This document shows, one piece after another, positions 53,223 through 63,936 of a stretch of DNA of 64,000 bases. The stretch is from Pseudomonas sp. GTDB lineage: Bacteria; Pseudomonadota; Gammaproteobacteria; Pseudomonadales; Pseudomonadaceae. The stretch spans positions 181,880-245,879 of the forward strand of contig NZ_JAGIBG010000004.1 in NCBI RefSeq assembly GCF_017744435.1, written 5' to 3'. A model generated the notes under the pieces. The model did not search any database. It had not been told where the DNA came from and worked only from the letters and a program-made list of their open reading frames with translations. Each line of letters opens with the position of its first letter. Position 1 is the first letter of the stretch. Position numbers and translations under genes: made by a program.

Positions 53223-54131
53223 ATGGACCGTCTCAACGCCATGCGCGTTTTCGTCACCGTCGTCGACCTGGGCAGCCAGTCGGCAGCGGCTGATCACCTG
53301 CAGCTGTCGCGGCCTGTGGTGTCGCGCTACCTGGCTGAACTGGAGGACTGGGTCGGCGCACGGCTGATGCAACGCACCACGCGCAAGCTCAGCCTGACTG
53401 CCGCCGGCCAGGAAACCCTGCCCCGCTGCCGGCAGTTGCTGGACTTGGCCGGCGACCTGCAGGCCGCCGTGCAGCAACCGCAAGATGCGCCAAAGGGTGC
53501 CCTGCGTATCAGCGTCAGTACGTCGTTTGGCCAGGCGCAGCTGGCCGATGCGGTCGCCGAGTATGTGCGGCGCTACCCAGGCGTGAAGGTTGAACTGCAG
53601 ATGCTCGATCGCACGGTCAATCTGGTGGACGAGCGTATCGACCTGGCTATCCGCACCAGCAACGAGCTGGACCCGAACCTGATTGCCAGGCGCCTGACCG
53701 TGTGCCGCTCGGTGATCTGTGCAACGCCCGCCTACTTGCGCGAGCACGGCACGCCGCAGCGGGTCGAGGAACTGAGCCAGCACAACTGCCTGACCCATGC
53801 CTATTTCGGCCACAGCCTGTGGCATTTCGAGGTGGGCGGCCAGCAGATCGCCGTGCCGGTGCAAGGCAACATCAGCGCCAACGAGGTCATGACGCTGCAG
53901 AACGCGACCCTGGCCGGTGCCGGCATCGCCATGCTGCCAACCTACCAGGCGGCCACGGCACTGCGCAGCGGCGCCCTGCTGCGCCTGCTGCCCGACGCAC
54001 GGCCACGGGAGCTGAACCTGAACGCGGTGTACACCTCGCGCAAGCATATGCCGGCGACCTTGCGCAGCATGCTGGATTTTCTGGTGCAACGGTTCAAGGA
54101 CGAACCGGAGTGGGACCGGGACCTGTATTGA
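53223..54131 (+). CDS. LysR-family transcriptional regulator (CrgA/AaeR-like)
   Basis: 302 aa. Helix-turn-helix MDRLNAMRVFVTVVDLGSQSAAADHLQLSRPVVSRYLAELEDWVGARLMQRTTRKLSLT, then substrate domain with ALRISVSTSFG and SANEVMTLQNATLAGAGIAMLP. Divergent from the exported metallo-hydrolase, its likely target. Confidence 0.9.
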   Translation: MDRLNAMRVFVTVVDLGSQSAAADHLQLSRPVVSRYLAELEDWVGARLMQRTTRKLSLTAAGQETLPRCRQLLDLAGDLQAAVQQPQDAPKGALRISVSTSFGQAQLADAVAEYVRRYPGVKVELQMLDRTVNLVDERIDLAIRTSNELDPNLIARRLTVCRSVICATPAYLREHGTPQRVEELSQHNCLTHAYFGHSLWHFEVGGQQIAVPVQGNISANEVMTLQNATLAGAGIAMLPTYQAATALRSGALLRLLPDARPRELNLNAVYTSRKHMPATLRSMLDFLVQRFKDEPEWDRDLY

Positions 54132-54176
54132 CTATGCTTGAGGTATCACCTGTCGCAGTAACAGGAGGTGAGCACC

Positions 54177-54350
54177 ATGGGCATCAAGTCCAGAAGAGTC
54201 GCCCTGGTCATGGCCCTGACCGCGGTCGCGGCGCTGTATGGCTCGGCCTGCTGGCGCGCCGAACTGCTACGCAGCCAGCCCAGTGCGGCCAACCGTTGCG
54301 AGCAGGAACACTGCGTGCCCCACACCGCAACCTTGAGTGCCGTCCGTTAG
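54177..54350 (+). CDS. Small exported/membrane peptide
   Basis: 57 aa from ATG 54177, preceded by an ideal AGGAGG 8 nt away. One hydrophobic segment (VALVMALTAVAALYGSACW), followed by a short polar tail with two further Cys (NRCEQEHCVPH). Could be a small lipoprotein or single-pass protein. No family recognised. Confidence 0.6.
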   Translation: MGIKSRRVALVMALTAVAALYGSACWRAELLRSQPSAANRCEQEHCVPHTATLSAVR

Positions 54351-54369
54351 TTGATTGGCGCCACGCCAA

Positions 54370-55239
54370 TCACTCCTCGACGCTCATGTACTCCTTGGCC
54401 CAGCGGATGTAGTCCTCGGGCTGGGTGTAGGTGTGCGAGAGCTCGGTGGCGCTGAGGTTTTCGGACTTGTTCTGCTGGCCGCGCTGCAGGCGCAGGCAGT
54501 CATAGGTGGCCTTGATCGCGGCAAAGTAGGCGGCATGGCCATCGACCACGATACGCACGCCCAGGCGAGCGAGGCGCTCGTCGTCACGCAGGTTGGGGTT
54601 GGCATAGGTCACCAGCATCAGCGGCACGGTCAGGTGCTCGGCAATCTGCTCCAGCTGCTCGAAATCCTTCACCCCGACCATGCAGATACCGTCGGCACCG
54701 GCCTTCTGGTAGCTCTGGGTGCGGACGATGATTTCCTCGGTGGTGAGCACCCCGGCGTTGGTCCGGGCGATGATCGACAGCGACGAGTCGACACGCGCTT
54801 CCAGGGCTGCACGAATCTTGCCCACGCCCTCTTCGACCGAGATCAGGTCGGTGGACTTGCGCCCGAACTGGGCGGGCAACAGGGTGTCTTCGATGGTCAG
54901 CGCAGCCACGCCGGCACGCTCCAGTTCGATGACCGTGCGCATGACGTTGAGCGCATTGCCGTAACCGTGGTCGGCATCGGCGAGCACCGGCAGTTGCGCC
55001 ACGCGGCCAATGCGGGTGGCCTGCTCGACGAATTCGCTCAAGGTGATCAAGGCGAAGTCCGGTGCGGCCAGCACCTGCAACGAGGCCACCGAACCGCCGA
55101 GGATGCCGACTTCGAAGCCCAGGTCGGCAGCGATGCGTGCCGACATCGGATCGAACACGGAGGCGGTGTGATAGCAGGAGCCTGAAGCGAGCAGCTCGCG
55201 GAAGGCAAAACGCAGATCTTGATGGGAAGCCTTGGGCAT
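54370..55239 (-). CDS. Oxaloacetate decarboxylase (PEP mutase/isocitrate lyase superfamily)
   Basis: 289 aa TIM barrel. [16 protein letters not shown] (metal-binding Asp), [21 protein letters not shown]. Length and sequence match the Pseudomonas oxaloacetate decarboxylase group related to P. aeruginosa PA4872 rather than methylisocitrate lyase, which has a KKCGH loop not found here. Start ATG 55239 ([17 protein letters not shown]). Confidence 0.85.
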   Translation of the reverse strand: MPKASHQDLRFAFRELLASGSCYHTASVFDPMSARIAADLGFEVGILGGSVASLQVLAAPDFALITLSEFVEQATRIGRVAQLPVLADADHGYGNALNVMRTVIELERAGVAALTIEDTLLPAQFGRKSTDLISVEEGVGKIRAALEARVDSSLSIIARTNAGVLTTEEIIVRTQSYQKAGADGICMVGVKDFEQLEQIAEHLTVPLMLVTYANPNLRDDERLARLGVRIVVDGHAAYFAAIKATYDCLRLQRGQQNKSENLSATELSHTYTQPEDYIRWAKEYMSVEE

Positions 55240-55593
55240 GATCACTCCGCTTATATATGTAGAAATTGAACGGTTGCTACCGACCCCTGAATCGGGTCTA
55301 CCTGACCTGTTCCAACCGTCGCCATCTGGGCGGTCATGCTCGACATGCAGGCAGAGGAATAAAAGGTGTGGGAGACAGCGGCGTACAAACCTTGCGGCAT
55401 AATGTTGCACCAGGCTGGTGCAGGCCGCGGCTTACAGCCCCTGTGGCATACCAACGATATCACGCGGCCATGCAGCTCTGGATGAATGCGCCAATGCCGA
55501 TCTTGCATAGGCGATGCAGATAGTACATAGGAAGCTACCTAACTCGGGTTACAATCCCGCTATTCGCGTCGCCCTTCCAGACAAGGTACCCCC
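55240..55593. promoter_or_regulatory. Divergent intergenic region with palindrome
   Basis: 354 bp without a gene between the decarboxylase and the exporter. The perfect palindrome TGCACCAG-G-CTGGTGCA (55406-55422) is the main structure. No regulator gene is adjacent. Confidence 0.6.
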
Positions 55594-57045
55594 GTGACTG
55601 CCGCCCTGCCCCCGACCGTCCTGCGCAACGTGTTGACCGCCCTGATGCTGGCGATCTTCCTGGGTGCCCTCGACCAGACCATCGTCGCCGTCTCCCTGCC
55701 GGCCATCTCGGCCCGGTTCAACGATGTCGGCCTGCTGGCCTGGGTGATTTCCGGCTACATGGTGGCGATGACCGTGGCCGTGCCGATCTACGGCAAGCTC
55801 GGCGACCTGTATGGCCGGCGGCGCATGATCCTCACCGGTATCAGCCTGTTCACCCTGGCCTCGATCGCCTGCGCCCTGGCCCAGGACATGCCGCAACTGG
55901 TCATGGCCCGCGTGCTGCAAGGCATTGGTGCCGGCGGCATGGTGTCGGTGAGCCAGGCTATCATCGGCGATTTCGTGCCACCGCGTGAGCGGGGCCGTTA
56001 CCAGGGCTACTTCAGCAGCATGTACGCCGTGGCCAGCGTGGCCGGGCCAGTGCTGGGCGGCTGGCTGACCGAGTACCTGTCCTGGCGCTGGGTGTTCTGG
56101 ATCAACCTGCCGCTGGGCCTGGTCGCGCTGTGGGCGATCCGTCGCGCCCTGGCCGGCATGCCGGTACAGCATCGCCAGGCCCGGGTCGACTACCTCGGCG
56201 CCGTGCTGCTGATCCTCGGCCTGGGCAGTCTGCTGCTGGGCATCACCCTGGTCGGCCAGGGGCAGCCCTGGACTGCCACGCCCGTGCTGGCCTTGTTCGC
56301 CTGTGCGGTGCTTGGCCTGGCGTTGTTCATCGGCCACGAGCGGCGCTGCCAGGAACCACTGCTGCCCATGGGGCTGTTCGGCAACCGGGTAGCCGTACTG
56401 TGCTGGGGAGTGATCTTCTTCGCCAGCTTCCAGTCGATCTCGCTGACCATGCTGATGCCGCTGCGCTACCAGGGCATTACCGGCGCCGGAGCCGACAGCG
56501 CCGCGCTGCACCTGCTGCCGCTGGTCATGGGCCTGCCCTTGGGCGCCTTCACCGGTGGCCGCATGACCAGCCGCACCGGGCGCTTCAAGCCACAGATTCT
56601 GGCCGGCGCCGTGCTGATGCCCGTGGCAATCTTCGCCATGGCCATCACCCCGCCGCAGTCTGGCCTGCTCAGTGCCGTGTTCATGCTGCTGACCGGCATC
56701 GCCTGTGGCCTGCAGTTCCCGACCTCGCTGGTGGGCACGCAGAGCGCGGTGGAAAGCAAGGATATCGGTGTGGCCACCAGCACCACCAACCTGTTCCGCT
56801 CGCTCGGCGGGGCCATGGGCGTGGCGTGCATGTCCAGCCTGCTGCTGGCACTGCTGCAACAAGGTGGTTTCGAGCTGCTGGGTAACCCGCTGCTGGGGAG
56901 CCTCAAGGCGGGCGAAGCGGACCCACACACGCAGATGAAGCTGCTGGAGACGTTCCGTCACCTGCTGCTGGGCAGTGCGGGGATTGCGTTGCTGGGGCTG
57001 CTGGCAGCCTTGGCGCTGCCGGATCGACAATTGCGCGGCCGTTGA
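55594..57045 (+). CDS. DHA2-family MFS multidrug exporter (EmrB/QacA type)
   Basis: 483 aa, 14 transmembrane helices. Motif A-like GKLGDLYGRRRMIL, motif D1 IFLGALDQTIVAVSLPAI, motif C region VAGPVLGGWL. GTG start with AAGG upstream. No membrane-fusion partner (EmrA) is adjacent. Substrate unknown. Confidence 0.9.
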   Translation: MTAALPPTVLRNVLTALMLAIFLGALDQTIVAVSLPAISARFNDVGLLAWVISGYMVAMTVAVPIYGKLGDLYGRRRMILTGISLFTLASIACALAQDMPQLVMARVLQGIGAGGMVSVSQAIIGDFVPPRERGRYQGYFSSMYAVASVAGPVLGGWLTEYLSWRWVFWINLPLGLVALWAIRRALAGMPVQHRQARVDYLGAVLLILGLGSLLLGITLVGQGQPWTATPVLALFACAVLGLALFIGHERRCQEPLLPMGLFGNRVAVLCWGVIFFASFQSISLTMLMPLRYQGITGAGADSAALHLLPLVMGLPLGAFTGGRMTSRTGRFKPQILAGAVLMPVAIFAMAITPPQSGLLSAVFMLLTGIACGLQFPTSLVGTQSAVESKDIGVATSTTNLFRSLGGAMGVACMSSLLLALLQQGGFELLGNPLLGSLKAGEADPHTQMKLLETFRHLLLGSAGIALLGLLAALALPDRQLRGR

Positions 57046-57124
57046 AGCCCGCGCAGTTGCCGTAAGGTATTAATGCTCACTTAACACACAAGGGAAACAC
57101 TTCCTCACAATCCTTCACAAAGTG

Positions 57125-57757
57125 TCATTTGCGCAGCGCAGGGCTCAAGCGCAGCATATCCAGCCCTGTGTCGACCCATTTTTCCGCGTCGCGCAGCAGA
57201 TCGAAGCTGTCCGGCAGCAGCAACCAGCGCCCGATCAGGCCATCGACATAGGCGAACAAAGCCACGGCCGCTCGCTCTATATCCATATCCACAGGCAACT
57301 GGCCGCGGCGCACGGCATTGGCGAAGGCCAGCTTGATGCCCACATGGCAATCCAGCACCGCGCCTTGGCGCTGCTGGCGAATTTCACACATGTCATCGGT
57401 GAACTCGCACTTGTGATGCAGGATTTCATTGATACGCCGGGTACGGGCGTCCAGCACCAGCTCGTTGAGTACCTGCAGCAACAGCTTGCGCATGCAGCCG
57501 AGCGGGTCCAGCTCGTCTTCGCTTTCACTGGCCCGCGCCAGGTGATCATGGGTTTCATGCAGGCTGTCGAGCAGCGCCTGCACCAGTTCCGCCTTGTTGT
57601 TGAAGTGCCAGTAGATCGCCCCCCGGGTCACGCCCGCCAGCTCGGCGATGTCGGCCAGTGTGGTTCGCGCAACCCCGCGCTTGTAGAAGGCCTTTTCCGC
57701 TGCCTCGATGATCTGGGCGCGAGTCTCCTGGGCTTCTTCTTTGGTTCGACGGACCAT
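57125..57757 (-). CDS. ttgR: TetR-family repressor of ttgABC
   Basis: 210 aa, nearly the known P. putida TtgR sequence. Helix-turn-helix at about 33-52 ([23 protein letters not shown]), C-terminal drug-binding domain with [23 protein letters not shown]. Represses the divergent ttgABC and itself; released by antibiotics and plant phenolics such as phloretin. Confidence 0.96.
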   Translation of the reverse strand: MVRRTKEEAQETRAQIIEAAEKAFYKRGVARTTLADIAELAGVTRGAIYWHFNNKAELVQALLDSLHETHDHLARASESEDELDPLGCMRKLLLQVLNELVLDARTRRINEILHHKCEFTDDMCEIRQQRQGAVLDCHVGIKLAFANAVRRGQLPVDMDIERAAVALFAYVDGLIGRWLLLPDSFDLLRDAEKWVDTGLDMLRLSPALRK

Positions 57758-57878
57758 GGCAGTGCAACCTCATCTGGGCCCGCTGCGCTGTGCAGGCGGG
57801 GAAAACCGCCGGGGTCACCTCTGCAGGGTGCCTCCCGGATGGGCTGGTCAAGGGCTGTGGTAGTAGCCGAGTACTACC

Positions 57879-57917
57879 CAGCGGTATTTACAAACAACCG
57901 TGAATGTAAGTATATTC
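57879..57917. promoter_or_regulatory. TtgR operator overlapping the ttgA promoter
   Basis: The stretch matches the known TtgR operator with few changes. It contains TTTACA (57887-57892) and TATATT (57911-57916) with an 18-bp spacer, a sigma-70 promoter for ttgA, and inverted TTACA/TGTAA half sites. Confidence 0.88.
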
Positions 57918-58012
57918 GTTAGTAAGCTATTTATCCACCGGATAGTTTTTTTCTGACAAGACTCTTCCATTACTCTTGAGCATCTCCCTGCTCTTGCGAC
58001 CCGAGGATCCTC

Positions 58013-59167
58013 ATGCAATTCAAGCCAGCCGTTACCGCTCTGGTTTCCGCCGTCGCCCTGGCAACCCTGCTAAGTGGCTGTAAGAAAGAAGAAGCCGCGC
58101 CCGCAGCGCAGGCTCCTCTGGTCGGCGTCGTCACCTTGCAGCCACAGTCCTTCACCCTGACCTCGGAATTGCCGGGGCGCACCAGCGCCTTCCGCGTTGC
58201 CGAAGTGCGTCCGCAGGTCAATGGCATCATCCTCAAGCGCCTGTTCAAAGAAGGCAGCGAGGTCAAGGAAGGCCAGCAGCTGTACCAGATCGACCCTGCC
58301 GTGTACGAAGCCACCCTGGCCAACGCCCAGGCCAACCTGCAATCCACCCGTTCTCTGGCCGAGCGCTACAAGCAGCTGGTCAATGAGCAGGCGGTGTCGA
58401 AACAGGAATACGACGATGCCAGTGCCAAACGATTGCAGGCCGAAGCTTCGCTGAAAAGCGCGCAGATCGACCTGCGTTACACCAAGGTCCTGGCGCCGAT
58501 CAGCGGCCGCATCGGGCGCTCTTCGGTCACCGAAGGTGCCCTGGTGAGCAACGGCCAGAGCAATGCCATGGCCACCATCCAGCAACTTGACCCGATCTAC
58601 GTCGACGTCACCCAGTCCACCGCCGAGCTGCTCAAGCTGCGCCGTGACCTGGAAAGCGGCCAGCTGCAGAAAGCCGGCGACAACGCTGCCTCGGTGCAGC
58701 TGGTACTGGAAGACGGCAGCCTGTTCAAGCAGGAAGGCCGCCTGGAGTTCTCCGAAGTCGCGGTCGACGAGACCACCGGTTCGGTGACCCTGCGCGCGCT
58801 CTTCCCCAACCCTGATCACACCCTGCTGCCTGGCATGTTCGTGCATGCGCGGCTCAAGGCCGGGGTCAACGCCAACGCCATCCTGGCCCCACAACAGGGC
58901 GTGACCCGCGACCTCAAAGGCGCGCCGACCGCACTGGTGGTCAACCAGGAGAACAAGGTCGAACTGCGCCAGCTCAAGGCCAGCCGTACCCTGGGCAGCG
59001 ACTGGCTGATCGAGGACGGCTTGAACCCGGGCGACCGCCTGATCACCGAAGGCCTGCAGTACGTGCGCCCAGGTGTCGAGGTCAAGGTCAGCGACGCCAC
59101 CAACGTCAAGCAGCCCGGCAAACCTGATCAGGCCAGCGCGGCCAAAGCAGACGCCAAAGCGGAGTAA
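58013..59167 (+). CDS. ttgA: RND efflux periplasmic adaptor TtgA
   Basis: 384 aa lipoprotein; lipobox LLSGC with C23. Membrane-fusion-protein architecture: lipoyl/hairpin segments (VRPQVNGIILKRLFKEGSEVKEGQQLYQIDP, coiled hairpin about 95-165), beta-barrel and membrane-proximal domains. Joins TtgB in the inner membrane to TtgC. Three nt ahead of ttgB. Confidence 0.96.
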   Translation: MQFKPAVTALVSAVALATLLSGCKKEEAAPAAQAPLVGVVTLQPQSFTLTSELPGRTSAFRVAEVRPQVNGIILKRLFKEGSEVKEGQQLYQIDPAVYEATLANAQANLQSTRSLAERYKQLVNEQAVSKQEYDDASAKRLQAEASLKSAQIDLRYTKVLAPISGRIGRSSVTEGALVSNGQSNAMATIQQLDPIYVDVTQSTAELLKLRRDLESGQLQKAGDNAASVQLVLEDGSLFKQEGRLEFSEVAVDETTGSVTLRALFPNPDHTLLPGMFVHARLKAGVNANAILAPQQGVTRDLKGAPTALVVNQENKVELRQLKASRTLGSDWLIEDGLNPGDRLITEGLQYVRPGVEVKVSDATNVKQPGKPDQASAAKADAKAE

Positions 59168-59170
59168 ACC

Positions 59171-62100
59171 ATGTCGAAGTTCTTTATCGATCGCCCGATC
59201 TTCGCCTGGGTGATCGCCTTGGTGATCATGCTGGTCGGCGCCTTGTCGATCCTGAAGCTGCCGATCAACCAGTACCCGAGCATCGCGCCGCCGGCCATCG
59301 CCATCTCCGTGACCTACCCGGGCGCCTCGGCGCAGACCGTGCAGGACACCGTGGTACAGGTCATCGAGCAGCAGCTCAACGGTATCGACAACCTGCGTTA
59401 TGTGTCGTCGGAAAGTAACTCCGACGGCAGCATGACCATTACCGCCACCTTCGAGCAGGGTACCAACCCTGACACCGCCCAGGTCCAGGTGCAGAACAAG
59501 CTGAACCTGGCCACTCCCCTGCTGCCGCAGGAAGTGCAGCAGCAAGGTATCCGTGTCACCAAGGCAGTGAAGAACTTCCTGCTGGTGATCGGCCTGGTGT
59601 CCGAAGATGGCAGCATGACCAAGGACGACCTGGCCAACTACATCGTTTCCAACATGCAGGACCCGATTTCGCGGACTGCCGGTGTCGGTGACTTCCAGGT
59701 GTTCGGTGCGCAGTACGCCATGCGTATCTGGCTCGATCCGGCCAAGCTGAACAAGTTCCAGCTGACCCCGGTCGACGTCAAGACCGCCGTTGCCGCGCAG
59801 AACGTGCAGGTGTCCTCCGGCCAGCTCGGCGGCCTGCCCGCCCTGCCGGGTACCCAGCTGAACGCCACCATCATCGGCAAGACCCGCCTGCAGACCGCCG
59901 AGCAGTTCGAGAAGATCCTGCTCAAGGTCAACAGCGACGGTTCGCAAGTACGTCTGGGCGATGTTGCCCAGGTTGGCCTGGGCGGCGAAAACTACGCGGT
60001 CAGCGCACAGTTCAACGGCAAGCCGGCTTCCGGCCTTGCGGTAAAACTGGCCACTGGAGCCAACGCCCTGGACACCGCCAAGGCCCTGCGCAAGACCGTT
60101 TCCGACCTGGAACCGTTCTTCCCGCCTGGGGTGAAAGCGGTATTCCCGTATGACACCACCCCGGTGGTCACCGAATCGATCAGCGGCGTGATCCACACCC
60201 TGATCGAAGCCGTGGTCCTGGTGTTCCTGGTGATGTACCTGTTCCTGCAGAACTTCCGCGCCACCATCATCACCACCATGACCGTCCCGGTGGTGTTGCT
60301 GGGTACCTTCGGCATCCTTGCCGCCGCGGGCTTCAGCATCAACACCCTGACCATGTTCGCCATGGTCCTGGCCATCGGCTTGCTGGTGGACGACGCCATC
60401 GTCGTGGTGGAGAACGTCGAGCGGGTCATGTCCGAGGAAGGCCTGCCGCCCAAGGAGGCGACCAAGCGTTCCATGGGCCAGATCCAGGGTGCCCTGGTGG
60501 GTATCGCCCTGGTGCTGTCGGCGGTACTGCTGCCCATGGCGTTCTTCGGCGGTTCCACCGGTGTGATCTACCGGCAGTTCTCCATCACCATCGTCTCGGC
60601 CATGGGCCTGTCGGTGCTGGTGGCGCTGATCTTCACCCCGGCACTCTGCGCAACCATGCTGAAGCCGCTGAAGAAAGGCGAACACCACACCGCCAAAGGT
60701 GGTTTCTTCGGCTGGTTCAACCGCAACTTCGACCGCAGCGTAAACGGTTACGAACGCAGCGTTGGCGCGATCCTGCGCAACAAGGTGCCGTTCCTGCTGG
60801 CCTATGCGCTGATCGTGGTCGGCATGATCTGGCTGTTCGCCCGTATCCCGACCGCGTTCCTGCCTGAAGAAGACCAGGGTGTACTGTTCGCCCAGGTACA
60901 GACGCCGGCCGGCTCCAGTGCCGAACGCACCCAGGTGGTGGTCGACCAGATGCGTGAGTATCTGCTCAAGGAAGAATCCGACACCGTAGCGTCGGTGTTC
61001 ACCGTCAACGGCTTCAACTTCGCCGGCCGTGGCCAGAGCTCCGGTATGGCGTTCATCATGCTCAAGCCGTGGGACGAGCGTTCGGCCGAGAACAGCGTAT
61101 TCAACCTCGCCCAGCGCGCCCAGCAACACTTCTTCACCTTCCGCGATGCGATGGTGTTCGCCTTCGCCCCGCCTGCGGTACTGGAACTGGGTAACGCCAC
61201 CGGCTTCGACGTGTTCCTGCAGGACCGCGGCGGTGTCGGCCATGCCAAGCTGATGGAGGCGCGCAACCAGTTCCTGGCCAAGGCCGCGCAAAGCAAGATC
61301 CTCAGCGCCGTGCGCCCGAACGGCCTGAACGATGAGCCGCAGTACCAGCTGACCATCGATGACGAACGTGCCAGCGCCCTGGGCGTGACCATCGCCGACA
61401 TCAACAACACCCTGTCGATTGCCCTGGGTGCCAGCTACGTCAACGACTTCATCGACCGTGGCCGGGTCAAGAAGGTGTACATCCAGGGTGAACCCAACTC
61501 GCGGATGAGCCCGGAAGACCTGCAGAAGTGGTACGTGCGCAACGGCGCCGGCGAGATGGTACCGTTCTCCTCCTTCGCCAAGGGCGAATGGACCTACGGT
61601 TCGCCGAAGCTGTCGCGTTACAACGGCGTCGAAGCGATGGAAATCCTCGGTGCGCCAGCGCCAGGCTACAGTACCGGTGAAGCCATGGCCGAAGTCGAGC
61701 GCATTGCCGGCGAACTGCCAGCCGGTATCGGCTTCTCCTGGACCGGTATGTCCTACGAGGAAAAACTCTCCGGCTCGCAGATGCCGGCGCTGTTCGCCCT
61801 CTCGGTCCTGTTCGTGTTCCTCTGCCTGGCAGCGCTGTACGAAAGCTGGTCGATCCCGATCGCCGTCGTGCTGGTAGTACCACTGGGTATCATCGGTGCA
61901 CTGATCGCCACCAGCCTGCGCGGGTTGTCGAACGACGTGTACTTCCTGGTCGGCCTGTTGACCACCATCGGCCTGGCGGCGAAGAACGCGATCCTGATCG
62001 TCGAATTCGCCAAGGAACTGCACGAGCAGGGCCGCAGCCTGTACGACTCGGCCATCGAAGCCTGCCGCATGCGTCTGCGCCCGATCATCATGACCTCGCT

Positions 62101-62323
62101 GGCGTTCATCCTCGGCGTGGTACCGTTGACCATCGCCAGCGGCGCTGGTGCAGGCAGCCAACACGCCATCGGCACCGGGGTAATCGGCGGCATGATCAGT
62201 GCGACCGTGCTGGCAGTCTTCTGGGTACCGCTATTCTTCGTCGCAGTGTCGTCGCTGTTCGGCAGCAAAGAGCCGGAAAAGGACGTCACCCCTGAAACTC
62301 CACGTTATGAGGCTGGGCAATGA
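59171..62323 (+). CDS. ttgB: RND multidrug efflux pump TtgB
   Basis: 1050 aa HAE1-family transporter, 12 transmembrane helices and two large periplasmic loops. [23 protein letters not shown] start, proton-relay Asp pair in [20 protein letters not shown] and GxxDP-type porter regions intact. Exports antibiotics, solvents and phenolics with TtgA and TtgC. Confidence 0.97.
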   Translation: MSKFFIDRPIFAWVIALVIMLVGALSILKLPINQYPSIAPPAIAISVTYPGASAQTVQDTVVQVIEQQLNGIDNLRYVSSESNSDGSMTITATFEQGTNPDTAQVQVQNKLNLATPLLPQEVQQQGIRVTKAVKNFLLVIGLVSEDGSMTKDDLANYIVSNMQDPISRTAGVGDFQVFGAQYAMRIWLDPAKLNKFQLTPVDVKTAVAAQNVQVSSGQLGGLPALPGTQLNATIIGKTRLQTAEQFEKILLKVNSDGSQVRLGDVAQVGLGGENYAVSAQFNGKPASGLAVKLATGANALDTAKALRKTVSDLEPFFPPGVKAVFPYDTTPVVTESISGVIHTLIEAVVLVFLVMYLFLQNFRATIITTMTVPVVLLGTFGILAAAGFSINTLTMFAMVLAIGLLVDDAIVVVENVERVMSEEGLPPKEATKRSMGQIQGALVGIALVLSAVLLPMAFFGGSTGVIYRQFSITIVSAMGLSVLVALIFTPALCATMLKPLKKGEHHTAKGGFFGWFNRNFDRSVNGYERSVGAILRNKVPFLLAYALIVVGMIWLFARIPTAFLPEEDQGVLFAQVQTPAGSSAERTQVVVDQMREYLLKEESDTVASVFTVNGFNFAGRGQSSGMAFIMLKPWDERSAENSVFNLAQRAQQHFFTFRDAMVFAFAPPAVLELGNATGFDVFLQDRGGVGHAKLMEARNQFLAKAAQSKILSAVRPNGLNDEPQYQLTIDDERASALGVTIADINNTLSIALGASYVNDFIDRGRVKKVYIQGEPNSRMSPEDLQKWYVRNGAGEMVPFSSFAKGEWTYGSPKLSRYNGVEAMEILGAPAPGYSTGEAMAEVERIAGELPAGIGFSWTGMSYEEKLSGSQMPALFALSVLFVFLCLAALYESWSIPIAVVLVVPLGIIGALIATSLRGLSNDVYFLVGLLTTIGLAAKNAILIVEFAKELHEQGRSLYDSAIEACRMRLRPIIMTSLAFILGVVPLTIASGAGAGSQHAIGTGVIGGMISATVLAVFWVPLFFVAVSSLFGSKEPEKDVTPETPRYEAGQ

Positions 62324-63774
62324 CCAAGTCTTTGTTGTCCCTGGCGGTAACCGCTTTCATTCTTGGCGGCTGCTCGCTGATCCCTGACTACCAGACCCCG
62401 GAGTCGCCGGTGGCCGCGCAGTGGCCGCAAGGCCCTGCGTACTCGCCGACCCAGTCGGCCGACGTGGCCGCCGCCGAACAGGGCTGGCGCCAGTTCTTCC
62501 ATGACCCGGCACTGCAGCAGCTGATCCAGACCTCGCTGGTGAACAACCGTGACCTGCGTGTGGCGGCGTTGAACATCGACGCCTACCGCGCCCAGTACCG
62601 CATCCAGCGTGCCGACCTGTTCCCGGCGGTTTCGGCCACCGGCAGCGGCAGCCGCCAGCGCGTGCCGGCGAACATGTCGACCACCGGTGAGTCCAACATC
62701 ACCAGCCAGTACTCGGCCACCCTGGGCGTCAGTGCCTATGAGCTGGACCTGTTCGGTCGCGTCCGCAGCCTGACCGAGCAGGCCCTGGAAACCTACCTGT
62801 CCAGTGAACAGGCGCGCCGTTCCACGCAGATCGCCCTGGTGGCCAGCGTGGCCAACGCCTACTACACCTGGCAGGCCGACCAGGCGCTGTTCAAGCTGAC
62901 CGAAGAGACGCTCAAGACCTACGAGGAAAGCTACAACCTGACCCGTCGCAGCAACGAAGTCGGTGTGGCTTCGGCGCTCGACGTCAGCCAGTCGCGCACC
63001 GCCGTGGAAGGCGCACGGGTCAAGTACTCGCAGTACCAGCGCCTGGTCGCCCAGGACGTCAACAGCCTGACCGTGCTGCTGGGCACCGGCATTCCGGCCG
63101 ACCTGGCCAAGCCGCTGGAGCTCAATGCCGACCAGCTGGCCGAAGTGCCGGCCGGCCTGCCGTCCGACATCCTCCAGCGTCGCCCGGACATCCAGGAAGC
63201 CGAACACCTGCTCAAGGCCGCCAATGCCAACATCGGTGCAGCCCGTGCAGCGTTCTTCCCGAGCATCAGCCTGACCGCCAATGCCGGCAGCCTGAGCCCC
63301 GACATGGGCCACCTGTTCGCGGGCGGCCAGGGCACCTGGCTGTTCCAGCCGCAGATCAACCTGCCGATCTTCAACGCCGGCAGCCTGAAGGCCAGCCTGG
63401 ACTACTCGAAGATCCAGAAGGACATCAACGTCGCCAAGTACGAAAAGACCATCCAGACCGCCTTCCAGGAAGTCTCCGATGGCCTCGCGGCGCGCCAGAC
63501 CTTCGAACAGCAGCTGCAGGCGCAACGCGACCTGGTGCAGGCGAACCAGGACTACTACCGCCTGGCCGAACGCCGCTACCGCATCGGTATCGACAGCAAC
63601 CTGACCTTCCTCGATGCCCAGCGCAACCTGTACTCGTCGCAGCAGTCGCTGATCACCGACCGCCTCTCGCAGCTGACCAGCGAGGTCAACCTGTACAAGG
63701 CGCTCGGCGGTGGCTGGTACGAGCAGACTGGCCAGGCCAACCAGCAGGCTTCGGTGGACACACCGAAGAGCTGA
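62320..63774 (+). CDS. ttgC: Outer-membrane efflux channel TtgC
   Basis: 484 aa OprM/TolC-type lipoprotein; lipobox ILGGC with C18. Two OEP repeats with [40 protein letters not shown] and the second [19 protein letters not shown]. Start overlaps the ttgB stop by 4 bp. Followed by a terminator. Confidence 0.97.
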   Translation: MTKSLLSLAVTAFILGGCSLIPDYQTPESPVAAQWPQGPAYSPTQSADVAAAEQGWRQFFHDPALQQLIQTSLVNNRDLRVAALNIDAYRAQYRIQRADLFPAVSATGSGSRQRVPANMSTTGESNITSQYSATLGVSAYELDLFGRVRSLTEQALETYLSSEQARRSTQIALVASVANAYYTWQADQALFKLTEETLKTYEESYNLTRRSNEVGVASALDVSQSRTAVEGARVKYSQYQRLVAQDVNSLTVLLGTGIPADLAKPLELNADQLAEVPAGLPSDILQRRPDIQEAEHLLKAANANIGAARAAFFPSISLTANAGSLSPDMGHLFAGGQGTWLFQPQINLPIFNAGSLKASLDYSKIQKDINVAKYEKTIQTAFQEVSDGLAARQTFEQQLQAQRDLVQANQDYYRLAERRYRIGIDSNLTFLDAQRNLYSSQQSLITDRLSQLTSEVNLYKALGGGWYEQTGQANQQASVDTPKS

Positions 63775-63792
63775 TCGACCGGCAACAGCATC

Positions 63793-63818
63793 AAGCCCAG
63801 CCTCGCGCTGGGCTTTTT
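63793..63818 (+). terminator. Rho-independent terminator of ttgABC
   Basis: AAGCCCAGC-CTCGC-GCTGGGCTT with TTTTTT. An inverted copy on the opposite strand lies at about 63955-63980. Confidence 0.92.
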
Positions 63819-63836
63819 TGTTTGTCGATTGCCTGC

Positions 63837-63936
63837 ACCGGCCTCTTCGCGGGTAAACCCGCTCCCACAGGTTTTGCACAAATGCTGAAGGCTGTGCTGT
63901 ACCTGTGGGGGCGGGTTTACCCGCGAAGAGGCCGGT
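63837..63936. repeat. REP inverted pair at the centre of the large inverted repeat
   Basis: Units 63837-63871 and 63902-63936; the right unit has GGGGGCGGG where others have GGGAGCGGG. Confidence 0.92.

Noticed and set aside
53121..54089. N-terminal extension of the metallo-hydrolase antisense to the LysR gene
   Set aside because: A signal peptide and AGGAG support the start at 53120; the extension is a shadow of the LysR gene.
58070..62164. Very long open frame (over 1300 codons) antisense to ttgA and ttgB
   Set aside because: Compositional shadow of high-GC coding DNA; His/Gln/Gly-rich with no domain, and the plus strand encodes well-known efflux genes.
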